DNA from: a bacterium
Lineage (GTDB): Bacteria > Patescibacteriota > Saccharimonadia > Saccharimonadales > UBA4665
Reading direction: 5' to 3'
Length of the DNA: 55,142 nt
Assembly (NCBI GenBank): GCA_021850865.1
Contig: JAJZKN010000002.1
Coordinates: 47,588 to 102,729, forward strand
In this document: positions 40,442-48,612 of the stretch, piece by piece
Position numbering within the stretch: position 1 is the first letter of the stretch
How the letters are laid out: every line of letters starts with the position of its first letter
Position numbers and translations under genes: made by a program
Notes under the pieces: generated by a model
The model's input: the letters and a program-made list of their open reading frames with translations, nothing else
What the model was told of the DNA's origin: nothing
The model's database searches: none

Positions 40442-41870
40442 GCTGGACAATGACCCCGATTACGTCGGTAAAATTACCGCCCTTAAGGGCTTGATGGTAG
40501 AAGTGGAAATCCTTGGCGCCAAGCCTACCGAAGGCGAACTGCTGCAGGTTGAAGGAATTAAGGATGTCCAGTTGCAAGTATCTTACTTTACGGATGACGG
40601 TGCGATTTGCGTCAACATCACCAACAATGTCGAGTTGTGCTGCGGGCTCAGTGTCAGCCGGACCAGGCATAAAGTCTCCGTGCCGGTCGGGCAGGAAACG
40701 CTAGGAAGGGTGTTTAACGCTTTGGGAAAGCCGCTTGATAACGGACCGGAACTGCAACATAACCGAAGAGTGGTCTCCGAGCCAAGCGGTATTAAATCCT
40801 ATCGTAAAGCCCAGCAGCTGGAGTTACTGGAGACCGGGCTTAAAGTTATCGATTTTCTCACTCCATTCGTTAAAGGACGCAAGATCGGTATTGTCGGGGG
40901 CGCCGGCGTCGGCAAGACGGTGCTGACGATGGAAATGATCCATAACGTTACCCGAAACGACAAAAGCCTGTCGATTTACTGCGGCGTCGGTGAGCGGATC
41001 CGCGAGGGCAACGAACTTTACGAAACGCTGAAGGAAACGGATGTATTGAAAAACACGGTAATGTTCTTCGGTCAGATGGACTCTACGCCGGCGATCCGGT
41101 CAATGGTAGGCCCGGCGGCCGCCACGGCTGCAGAGTACTTCCGCGACGAGGAGGGCCGTGACATTTTATTCTTCGCCGACAACATATACCGGCATATTCA
41201 GGCAATGACCGAGATCTCGACTAATTTCGGCCTGATTCCGTCCGAGGGCGGCTATGCCCCGAACGTATTCTCCGAGCTGAGACGACTGCAGGATCGGTTA
41301 AGTTCTACCGAAAAAGGGTCGATTACTTCGGTTCAGGCAGTATATATACCGGCCGATGACTTAAGCGATCCGGCGGTACAGTCAATTCAACAGCAGCTGG
41401 ACTCGGTGCTGGTACTCTCCCGGTCGATTGCCGAACAGGGGATTCGTCCGGCGGTTGATTTGCTAAAAACCACTTCATCGTTACTGACGCCGCAGATTGT
41501 CGGACAACGGCATTATGATCTGGTCTCGAAAGTCCAGGCGATAATGCAAAAATACGATTCACTTAAAAACATCATCGCGATTATCGGCGAGAACGAACTG
41601 TCTCCGGCCGATCGGCAGGATTACCAGAATGCCAAGAAGTTGATTACTTTCTTTTCGCAGGATTTTGCGGTGGCCGAGCATTTAACTGGCAAGGCAGGGG
41701 AATATTTTACCCGGGAACAGACCCTGGCTGGCATAGAAGAGATTTTAGGGATCAGTGCGCCGCCATCCGGCGCCGTCACCACTCCCCCATCACCCAAACC
41801 CGTCCGAAGAATAGCCGACAAAGCAAAAAACCGACTCGCTGGAAAGACTAAAACAGCCAAGCGTTTATGA
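40434..41870 (+). CDS. atpD: F1-type ATPase beta subunit (catalytic)
   Basis: The 478-residue protein has all catalytic elements: P-loop GGAGVGKT (near 155-162), CGVGERIREGNE with the catalytic Glu (near 188), LFFADNIYRHIQA (Walker B region), IPADDLSDPA and the catch-loop region ELSPADRQDY in place of DELSEED. ATP hydrolysis should therefore be possible. ATG 40434 is preferred to ATG 40419 because GCGGAG lies about 6 nt before it and the overlap with gamma (8 nt) resembles the other junctions. A basic, Pro-rich tail (450-478) is additional. Confidence 0.93.
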   Translation: MPELDNDPDYVGKITALKGLMVEVEILGAKPTEGELLQVEGIKDVQLQVSYFTDDGAICVNITNNVELCCGLSVSRTRHKVSVPVGQETLGRVFNALGKPLDNGPELQHNRRVVSEPSGIKSYRKAQQLELLETGLKVIDFLTPFVKGRKIGIVGGAGVGKTVLTMEMIHNVTRNDKSLSIYCGVGERIREGNELYETLKETDVLKNTVMFFGQMDSTPAIRSMVGPAAATAAEYFRDEEGRDILFFADNIYRHIQAMTEISTNFGLIPSEGGYAPNVFSELRRLQDRLSSTEKGSITSVQAVYIPADDLSDPAVQSIQQQLDSVLVLSRSIAEQGIRPAVDLLKTTSSLLTPQIVGQRHYDLVSKVQAIMQKYDSLKNIIAIIGENELSPADRQDYQNAKKLITFFSQDFAVAEHLTGKAGEYFTREQTLAGIEEILGISAPPSGAVTTPPSPKPVRRIADKAKNRLAGKTKTAKRL

Positions 41871-42124
41871 ATCAGGACCGCTTGCTTAAAGTTGACGCCC
41901 GTTCGCCGTTTGAGGTTTATTTCCAAGATAGCGCCTTAACGGTCAGCGGCAGCAATAAAGTGGGCAAGTTCGATATTCTACCCGGACACGCCGACTTCTT
42001 TTCGATTATCAATCCGGACAGTGAACTAGTGATCGGGACCGACCAAGAAGACATCCGGATTACCGCCAGCAACGGCATTATCTGCGTTAAGGATGATCAG
42101 GTACAGCTGTTTTTGAATATCTAG
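41867..42124 (+). CDS. atpC: F1-type ATPase epsilon subunit, N-terminal domain only
   Basis: The 85-residue protein is the beta-sandwich of epsilon (VGKFDILPGHADFFSII near 33-48, then ITASNGIICVKDDQVQLFL). The two C-terminal helices, which in most bacteria inhibit ATP hydrolysis, are missing. It overlaps beta by 4 nt and ends the operon. Lack of the inhibitory helices fits a machine meant to hydrolyse ATP. Confidence 0.85.
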   Translation: MNQDRLLKVDARSPFEVYFQDSALTVSGSNKVGKFDILPGHADFFSIINPDSELVIGTDQEDIRITASNGIICVKDDQVQLFLNI

Positions 42125-42135
42125 GCAAAACCCAA

Positions 42136-43203
42136 TTACTGTTCGACTATATAGTCAAGCTGATATAGACTGGCGTTTAAAGCCGAGGCGGTGTAAATAT
42201 CAAAGCCGCCGGTAGATAAATTGGCGACATAAAAGTCGCCCCAGCGGTTTAGGGGAGAAATGACAACGACAGGTGTGGCGCCGTAAGCTGAATGAAAAGC
42301 GATATGCGCGACAGCGCCGCTGGTTGCGGGGTTGGCGCCGACATTAATGTCGATAATCCCGGACATATCGTTGCCGCTGAGACTGACCGTGCCGTTAGAG
42401 CCGATGGCCGGTCCGGCCGGTCCGACCGCCGGACTGGATCCGGTAGTGACAATGTGTCCTTCGGCCTGAACAATGCCGGAAATTACCAGGTTTGATCCGG
42501 CAAGGGTGTTGGCGCTCAGTTCGCCACCAACGGATAAATTATTGGCTACGGCGGCACTACTGTCGACAGTGAGCAGCTGGGCAACCGTAACCGTATTCTG
42601 AAACTGAACAGCACCCCCGACAGATAAGTTGTTGCGGACGCTGAGCGACGACGCAGTAGCGCTGCCGTTGATATTCAGCGAGCTTACCGATGTATTGCCG
42701 GCCTGAAGCTGGGCCAGAATGGCGCTGGAAGCAGTCAGCGGCGCGTTAAGATGCAGCTGCCCACCGATACTGGCGCTGCCGGCTACCGTCAGGTTGGAGC
42801 CGAATACGGTATTCGGTCCGATACTCAGCTGTTCGTTGCTGTTGCCGATCTGGGCGTCGGTGACCCCCAGTTTATTTAATGTCGCCGGACTGATAGTTAC
42901 CGATTTGTTGCTGATGGCTTTCTGGTTGGAGCTTTCTTTTTGCAGCAAGAACAACAGCACGCCGGCGTTAAGCGCAATGATCAGGATGACGACCCCCAGC
43001 CCGATGAACGTCGCCTTGTGGCTTGGGCGGTAAGCAAATAGCCGCCGCTTCTGGGTGTCGCTCGGAGTGCTGTGACTGACTTTGGTCGTATCTTTTGTCT
43101 CGGTCTCGACTTTTTCACTCTCGTCCCGGGTTTTGAGTGTTTCGCCCGTCACAGAGCTATCCAGGGATTTATGATTGTTCTCCGATTCCGGAACGTTTGC
43201 CAC
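42136..43203 (-). CDS. surface protein with beta-roll repeats, membrane-anchored
   Basis: The 355-residue protein has a charged cytosolic part (1-65), one membrane helix (about 65-88) and an exported region with repeated motifs of 15-20 residues (NLTVAGSASIGGQLHLNA, NLSVGGAVQFQNTVTVAQLL, NLSVGGELSANTL), likely a left-handed beta-roll as in trimeric adhesins. A C-terminal beta domain (about 270-355, HIAFHSAYGATPVVVISPLN) caps it. The same motifs occur in the giant protein at 48613. It ends 12 nt from the ATPase operon, tail to tail, and is divergent from the next gene. Confidence 0.65.
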   Translation of the reverse strand: MANVPESENNHKSLDSSVTGETLKTRDESEKVETETKDTTKVSHSTPSDTQKRRLFAYRPSHKATFIGLGVVILIIALNAGVLLFLLQKESSNQKAISNKSVTISPATLNKLGVTDAQIGNSNEQLSIGPNTVFGSNLTVAGSASIGGQLHLNAPLTASSAILAQLQAGNTSVSSLNINGSATASSLSVRNNLSVGGAVQFQNTVTVAQLLTVDSSAAVANNLSVGGELSANTLAGSNLVISGIVQAEGHIVTTGSSPAVGPAGPAIGSNGTVSLSGNDMSGIIDINVGANPATSGAVAHIAFHSAYGATPVVVISPLNRWGDFYVANLSTGGFDIYTASALNASLYQLDYIVEQ

Positions 43204-43257
43204 CTGGATTCAGCCCTTGTTTATATTAACTATGCTTAATATATATAATAGTAAAAC

Positions 43258-43998
43258 ATGAGCGTATTGGGAAGACGGCGGCAATATCTTATCTATCTGG
43301 CTTTCTTTACTGTCTGGAGCATAGCTGCCACCGGGTATGTATCGGTCTTCGCCAGCAAGTCTACCAATTACCAGTTAATTGAAACCTCCGTCGGTGGAAC
43401 GGGGTCAATTAACACCTCTTCTCCTAATTACCAGGCCAGTGAATCGGGAGCGATTATCGGGTATGGCACTTCTACTGGTACGGCCTATCAGATTCAAGCC
43501 GGGCATGAAACCACCAGCGCGCCAACCCTGTCGCTTTCGATACTTAGCGCCAGTCCGAGTTTTGGCAGTTTTTCACCGACAACGACGGCCACGGCAACCT
43601 CTCAGTTCGAGGTAAGCGACTATACCAGCTACGGATATGTCGTCCAGATGTATGGTACGCCGCCAACTAACTCTTACGGCGACACAATCGCTCCGTTACT
43701 GGCGAATGCGGCGCCCAAGGTCGGCGTTGATCAGTACGGGTTTAACCTGGTAGCCAACACCGTGCCCATAACTTTCGGTGCCAATCCCAATTTCGGCCAA
43801 TTCGGCTTTGGCAGCGTGGCTACTAACTATGCCACATCTAATAGCTACCGCTTTGTCAACGGCGAAGAGATTGCTTATTCCGGCAAAAGCTCGGGAATTA
43901 CCGTTTATACCATCAGCTATATCGTTGATGTCGCCCAATTAACACCTGGCGGCCAGTACGCATCCACGCAAAATATTGTCTGTACCGCCACCTATTAA
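43258..43998 (+). CDS. secreted beta protein, WxL-like family member 1
   Basis: The 246-residue protein has a signal peptide (8-33) and a beta-rich mature part. The last 120 residues (DQYGFNLVANTVP ... YTISYIVDVAQLTPGGQYASTQNIVCTATY) match in order the C-terminal halves of the two proteins encoded next, a Y...YIVDV...GxY...C-T-x-T-aromatic ending that recalls WxL surface domains. TATAAT (43244-43249) ends 8 nt before the ATG, giving a leader of about 2 nt. Confidence 0.65.
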   Translation: MSVLGRRRQYLIYLAFFTVWSIAATGYVSVFASKSTNYQLIETSVGGTGSINTSSPNYQASESGAIIGYGTSTGTAYQIQAGHETTSAPTLSLSILSASPSFGSFSPTTTATATSQFEVSDYTSYGYVVQMYGTPPTNSYGDTIAPLLANAAPKVGVDQYGFNLVANTVPITFGANPNFGQFGFGSVATNYATSNSYRFVNGEEIAYSGKSSGITVYTISYIVDVAQLTPGGQYASTQNIVCTATY

Positions 43999-44014
43999 AG
44001 TAAGCATTAGGTTA

Positions 44015-44043
44015 TTGACAAGGTTTAGCGTTATTGGTAATAT
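44015..44043 (+). promoter_or_regulatory. promoter of the surface-protein operon
   Basis: TTGACA (44015-44020), a 17-nt spacer and TAATAT (44038-44043). Transcription should begin near 44050, giving an A-rich leader of about 50 nt before ATG 44101, unlike the leaderless genes elsewhere. Confidence 0.7.
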
Positions 44044-44100
44044 CAGCATGGAAAGCTAAAGACAAAATCCAAACAAAAAGAAAAGGACAAAAGCAGAGAG

Positions 44101-45261
44101 ATGTCAGCTAGACTGAAGAAATTGCTATATCTAGCAGTTGCTACTGGTTTAGGTGTATTTTCATTATCCAGTTTAATACTGCCTGGAGTTGCTTCGGCCG
44201 GCGTCCTTGAACCAAGAAGCTTAACGCTGCAAGCGGGTGCCACCGCCGGTGGATCCGATCCTGGCGGCACGGTAAACAACTTATTCCAGTTTACTATTCC
44301 TTCCACGGATACTTCTACGGCGATCCAGTCAATGAGCTTCCAATATTGTGAGGAAGCGGACAGCACCTGCGGTAATTTAAATACCGACTATGCGATGAGT
44401 ACGACCGGAGCCACGATAGGAGCCGCAACCTCATCTTTTCTAAGTACTTTTACGCTCGCCACTCCGGCTACCCAGCTCGAGCCGATTATTAGTTCGACTA
44501 CTGCTTTCACGCCGGGAACCAACGACGTTGTGACGGTACAGCTCGACGGTATTGTCAACCCGAACGTTGCCAACTATTCATTTTATGTCAGAATTACGAC
44601 CTGGACCGGCACCGACGGCTCCGGAACGGCTGTTTCTACGGGTAACGTGGCTGCAGCAACGGCCAACCCAATTCAACTAAGCGGCCAGATGCCCGAATCA
44701 TTGGTTTTTTGTACCGGTGCTACTGTCGGCGAGACGTCCGGAGTACCAGATTGTACCACTGCAACAGCCGGATCAGTCAGCTTTACTACTCTTTTCTCAC
44801 CTAACTATACCTCTACGGCGACTTCCCAGATGGCGGCGTCGACCAACGCCGGCAGCGGTTACGCCATAACCGTTAACGGTAATACGCTGCAGAGCGGTAG
44901 CTATTCAATTACGGCAATTGGAGCAACGGCTGCGAGTCCGGTGCATGGCACGGACCAGTTCGGGATGAATTTAATGGCGAATACGACCCTAACTGCAACC
45001 CCCGCACCTGGAGCGGCAGTTACGCCCGCTTCTGACGGAGTTAACTATTTTGCTCTCCCGACGACCGCCTACGGCACAGTTGACGAGTATGCATTCAGTT
45101 CCGGCAACACGGTGGCAACCAGTGGTTACTCGACTGGTACGCCGACGGTTGGTTCCGACGCACAGATTTATACCACGACCTATATCGTTGACGTTCAGGG
45201 TAGGCAGCAAGCCGGTACTTATACAACAACGCTTACTTACATCTGTACACCGACTTTCTAA
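44101..45261 (+). CDS. secreted beta protein, WxL-like family member 2
   Basis: The 386-residue protein has a signal peptide (1-36) and two parts: an N-terminal domain starting RSLTLQAGATAGGSDPGG with FQYCEEADSTCG, and a C-terminal domain with MPESLVFCTGATVGETSGVP, then MAASTNAGSGYAITVNGNTL and a final YTTTYIVDV ... AGTYTTTLTYICTPTF. It is a full-length paralogue of the next gene; paired cysteines suggest disulfides. It may be a wall-bound or secreted surface component. A rich A/G leader precedes the ATG. Confidence 0.7.
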   Translation: MSARLKKLLYLAVATGLGVFSLSSLILPGVASAGVLEPRSLTLQAGATAGGSDPGGTVNNLFQFTIPSTDTSTAIQSMSFQYCEEADSTCGNLNTDYAMSTTGATIGAATSSFLSTFTLATPATQLEPIISSTTAFTPGTNDVVTVQLDGIVNPNVANYSFYVRITTWTGTDGSGTAVSTGNVAAATANPIQLSGQMPESLVFCTGATVGETSGVPDCTTATAGSVSFTTLFSPNYTSTATSQMAASTNAGSGYAITVNGNTLQSGSYSITAIGATAASPVHGTDQFGMNLMANTTLTATPAPGAAVTPASDGVNYFALPTTAYGTVDEYAFSSGNTVATSGYSTGTPTVGSDAQIYTTTYIVDVQGRQQAGTYTTTLTYICTPTF

Positions 45262-45281
45262 TAAAATTGTTTGTAAGATTT

Positions 45282-45311
45282 TTGACAGTCCGATCACGCT
45301 CATGCTAATAT
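45282..45311 (+). promoter_or_regulatory. leaderless promoter inside the surface locus
   Basis: TTGACA (45282-45287), an 18-nt spacer and extended -10 TGCTAATAT (TAATAT at 45306-45311) end exactly 6 nt before ATG 45318. Confidence 0.7.
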
Positions 45312-45317
45312 CTGGAT

Positions 45318-46445
45318 ATGTTTCTGAGGCGGAATCCGGGGAAACTGTACTTGGCGGTTATAGCAGTATTCATCGTTGCCTTGGCCGGTGCGATGTTTCC
45401 TCAACAGCAAGTACAGGCAGCCCAAATAACAAACAGAAGTCTAACATTACAAGCAGGCGCTAGTGCTGGTGGTTCTGATCCAGGCGGCGTTGTCAATCAC
45501 TTATTCCAGTTTACGGTTCCTTCCAGCTCGCCGATTCAATCGATTGAGTTTCAATATTGTGTCTATGCTGAAGGCAGTACTTGCGGTACGCTGACGGGAC
45601 TGGTAACGACTTCCGCGACGATCGGCGCTTCAACTTCATCGGCACTTAGCACATTTACACTCGTTAACACCACCAACGCCGATCCATACCTTACCTCATC
45701 CACCGCTTATACGCCGGCCGCCAATACGGCTTTGACGGTTCAGCTGGATACGGTTACCAACCCGACCACCGCTAACTACGCCTTTTACGTCAGGATATCC
45801 ACCTGGAAAGAAGCTACTCCCGGTACTACTGAGGTTGATTCGGGAACGGTAGCAGCTTCAACCGCTAACCCGATCGTACTAACCGGTACGATGCCTGAAT
45901 CACTGATCTTTTGTACCGGCGCTACGGTGAGTGAAACCAGCGGCGTGCCCGACTGCACCACCGCCACGGCTGGGAATATAACTTTCCCGATGCTCTTTAG
46001 TCCGACAGCCACGGCTTACACGACTTCACAGATGGCCGCCTCCACCAATGCTACCACCGGCTATGTCATAACGGTTAACGGCAATACGCTGCAGAGCGGC
46101 ACTTATTCGGTCACGGCTATGACTACGGCGACCACTTCAACGATCGGTTCGTCACAATTCGGGATGAATCTTGAAGTAAATACTACGCCGGCTGTAGGAA
46201 CGGCCGTGACCCCGACTTCGGACGGTGTCAATTATTTCGCTTATCCGCAGACCGGCTACAATACGGCCAATACCTTTAAATTCCATTCAGGCGACACGGT
46301 AGCGGACAGCTCTGACGGCACGCCGCCACCCAAGCCTACCGACTCGCAGATTTATACTGTATCATATATCGTTAACGTACCTGGTAACTTGCCTCCCGGA
46401 ACGTATACGACGACGTTGACATACATTTGTACGCCGACGTTTTGA
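45318..46445 (+). CDS. secreted beta protein, WxL-like family member 3
   Basis: The 375-residue protein is a close paralogue of the previous gene across its length: RSLTLQAGASAGGSDPGG, FQYCVYAEGSTCG, MPESLIFCTGATVSETSGVP, TGYVITVNGNTLQSGTYS and the ending GTYTTTLTYICTPTF. Signal peptide 1-35. It has its own leaderless promoter, so its dose can differ from its twin. A tandem duplication is the simplest origin. Confidence 0.7.
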   Translation: MFLRRNPGKLYLAVIAVFIVALAGAMFPQQQVQAAQITNRSLTLQAGASAGGSDPGGVVNHLFQFTVPSSSPIQSIEFQYCVYAEGSTCGTLTGLVTTSATIGASTSSALSTFTLVNTTNADPYLTSSTAYTPAANTALTVQLDTVTNPTTANYAFYVRISTWKEATPGTTEVDSGTVAASTANPIVLTGTMPESLIFCTGATVSETSGVPDCTTATAGNITFPMLFSPTATAYTTSQMAASTNATTGYVITVNGNTLQSGTYSVTAMTTATTSTIGSSQFGMNLEVNTTPAVGTAVTPTSDGVNYFAYPQTGYNTANTFKFHSGDTVADSSDGTPPPKPTDSQIYTVSYIVNVPGNLPPGTYTTTLTYICTPTF

Positions 46446-46452
46446 GAGAACA

Positions 46453-47472
46453 ATGACTTATAGAGGAAAACTACGACTAATTTGTCTGCCGGTAATCGCC
46501 TTGCTGGTGGGAGTATTGCCTTTAAGCACGGTTGCCGCCGCTACTAAGGCCGGCACGGTGACGGGCCCCGGACAGGCGCTGGAAATAGCGCCGCCGCTGA
46601 TCGACGTCCGTGGCAATCCCGGCCAGACCATTAACGCTCAGATTTATATCCGGGATATTTCCAGCGGGCCGTTAGTGGTCACGAACCAGATCAATGATTT
46701 TACCGCCAAGGGCGAAACCGGTGTTCCGCAGATATTATTTAATAACAGCGCCAAGGATCCATATTCGCTCATCGGCTACATTTCGCCGCTGCCAAGCCTG
46801 CTGCTTAAGTCGGAGCAGTTAGAAAAGCTGACAATCCAAATCAACATACCCAAAAACGCTTCACCCGGCGGTCATTTCGGAGTGATCCGCTTTACCGGTA
46901 CGCCGCCGGCACTTAACGGTGGCAGCGGTGTGTCACTGTCCGCCAGTCTCGGCGCGTTGGTCCTCCTGACGGTTAACGGGAATATTGTCGAAAATCTCCA
47001 GACTAGTTCGTTCTCGGTCACTCCAAACGGCGGACGGCCCAGCAGTTTTTTTCAATCCGACCCGTTCTATTTCAATGAGGTGCTGAAAAATGCGGGCAAC
47101 GAACAGGTTATTCCGACAGGTATCATTACGCTTAAGGATATGTTTGGCCATACGGTCCTGCAAATGAATATCAACGAACCGCAGGGTAATATTCTCCCCG
47201 GAACGCTGCGAAAGTTTACTGAGGTGGTTAATCATAACGACGTCGGCAGTAAGCTGTTTTTCGGCGCCTATACCGCCAGCTTTGACGTTAAATACGGCAC
47301 ACCCATTAAAAATCTAGTCGGGACATTAAAATTTTGGGTAATCCCGGTTAACCTTATTCTGATTTGGGCGGTGGTATTAATCGGCGGCTTCTTCTTGCTA
47401 CGGTTTGCAATTAAGCGATATAATCAACACATAATAAGTAAGGCACAAAAACCGAAAAACCGAAAAAAATAA
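46453..47472 (+). CDS. DUF916-like surface protein with C-terminal membrane helix
   Basis: The 339-residue protein has a signal peptide (1-30), two Ig-like domains (LEIAPPLIDVRGNPGQTINA near 36-55, NASPGGHFGVIRFTG near 135) and a C-terminal membrane helix (about 293-315) with a basic tail. The layout is that of DUF916/DUF3324 proteins, which in Gram-positive bacteria are encoded beside WxL proteins in Csc surface clusters. It starts 7 nt after WxL-like member 3, which strengthens the comparison. Confidence 0.65.
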   Translation: MTYRGKLRLICLPVIALLVGVLPLSTVAAATKAGTVTGPGQALEIAPPLIDVRGNPGQTINAQIYIRDISSGPLVVTNQINDFTAKGETGVPQILFNNSAKDPYSLIGYISPLPSLLLKSEQLEKLTIQINIPKNASPGGHFGVIRFTGTPPALNGGSGVSLSASLGALVLLTVNGNIVENLQTSSFSVTPNGGRPSSFFQSDPFYFNEVLKNAGNEQVIPTGIITLKDMFGHTVLQMNINEPQGNILPGTLRKFTEVVNHNDVGSKLFFGAYTASFDVKYGTPIKNLVGTLKFWVIPVNLILIWAVVLIGGFFLLRFAIKRYNQHIISKAQKPKNRKK

Positions 47473-47494
47473 CACTAAAAAATAAACAATAAAC

Positions 47495-48493
47495 ATGCCC
47501 GCCAATATTAGCCTGAAAAGCCGTAGTCATAGTGGCCACTTAAGGCCACACGAGTATACATCTTATGCGCCACTGGGTGCATTGGTGTTGATTGCCGGTA
47601 TTCTGCTGTCGCTGCTAACCGTTTCGTCGTTCGCTTCCGCCAGCCCGCCGCCCCAATCCTCGTCTATCGCCTTAAGCGGAATTATGCCCGGATCCCCGCC
47701 ATCTACCGCCGCGAGTATTACTTATCCGGCCAACTTGCAGACTATCGCCAACTCGCCGGTGTCCGTCAGCGGCAGTTGTCCGTCGACCACCCTTGTTGAG
47801 ATTTATAAAAACAATATTTTTGCCGGGGCTGTCCCCTGCAGCAGCAACGGCACCTATTCGCTCAAGGTCGATTTACTCTACGGCCAGAATACACTCACTG
47901 CCGTTGACTACAACAACCTTAACCAAGCCGGCCCAACCTCTCAGCCGGTCAGCATTACCTATAACGTTCAAACACCCGTCCAGTCATTGCTCCAAAATAT
48001 TAATTTTTCCTCAACTCAGCTAATCGTCGAAACTGATGCCATTTACCGGGGCGTTCTTCCCAACCAGCAGTTCTACGTACCGATTAAGATTATTGGCGGC
48101 GTGGCTCCCTTTGCGCTCAATGTCAACTGGGGGGATAACACTAACCAAGTTATCCCGTCCAGCTCAAATACTACCGTCAACGCCAGCCATGTTTATAAAC
48201 AGCCGGGGATTTACAAGATAGTCATTCAGGCTAGCGACAGTCAACAGCGGGTAGCTTTTCTTCAGGTGGCGGCGATCGTTAACGGCCAGCCCGCGCTGGG
48301 TATCGGAGCGACCGGTGCATCGAACAATTCATCCGGCATTACCAACAAGCTGCTGGTTCTTTGGCCGCTGTATGCTTGCGTGGCTACTCTGGTTGTCAGT
48401 TTCTGGATGGGTGAAAAACGGGAAAAGCATGTATTAGAAGACGCCCTAAAGCCGGTACCCCATCTAGGACCGACGCCGCACCCAACGCACTAA
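47495..48493 (+). CDS. surface protein with Ig-like and PKD domains and C-terminal anchor
   Basis: The 332-residue protein has an N-terminal hydrophobic signal (about 28-50), a bacterial Ig-like domain (about 70-150), a PKD-like domain (about 180-262, with LNVNWGDNTNQVI and VYKQPGIYKIVIQASD) and a C-terminal membrane helix (about 287-307) followed by a charged, Pro/His-rich tail. It follows the DUF916-like gene after 22 nt in the same operon and is likely a further part of a surface complex. Confidence 0.7.
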   Translation: MPANISLKSRSHSGHLRPHEYTSYAPLGALVLIAGILLSLLTVSSFASASPPPQSSSIALSGIMPGSPPSTAASITYPANLQTIANSPVSVSGSCPSTTLVEIYKNNIFAGAVPCSSNGTYSLKVDLLYGQNTLTAVDYNNLNQAGPTSQPVSITYNVQTPVQSLLQNINFSSTQLIVETDAIYRGVLPNQQFYVPIKIIGGVAPFALNVNWGDNTNQVIPSSSNTTVNASHVYKQPGIYKIVIQASDSQQRVAFLQVAAIVNGQPALGIGATGASNNSSGITNKLLVLWPLYACVATLVVSFWMGEKREKHVLEDALKPVPHLGPTPHPTH

Positions 48494-48612
48494 AGCCGGT
48501 TGAAATTTACGCTTAAACGCTTATAGTTATTAGTGTAATTATCTGTGAGGAAATTGCTGGAGGGACTTTATATTAAAAACTTGCCACCACAGGCAAATAA
48601 AAAGTTAATGTA

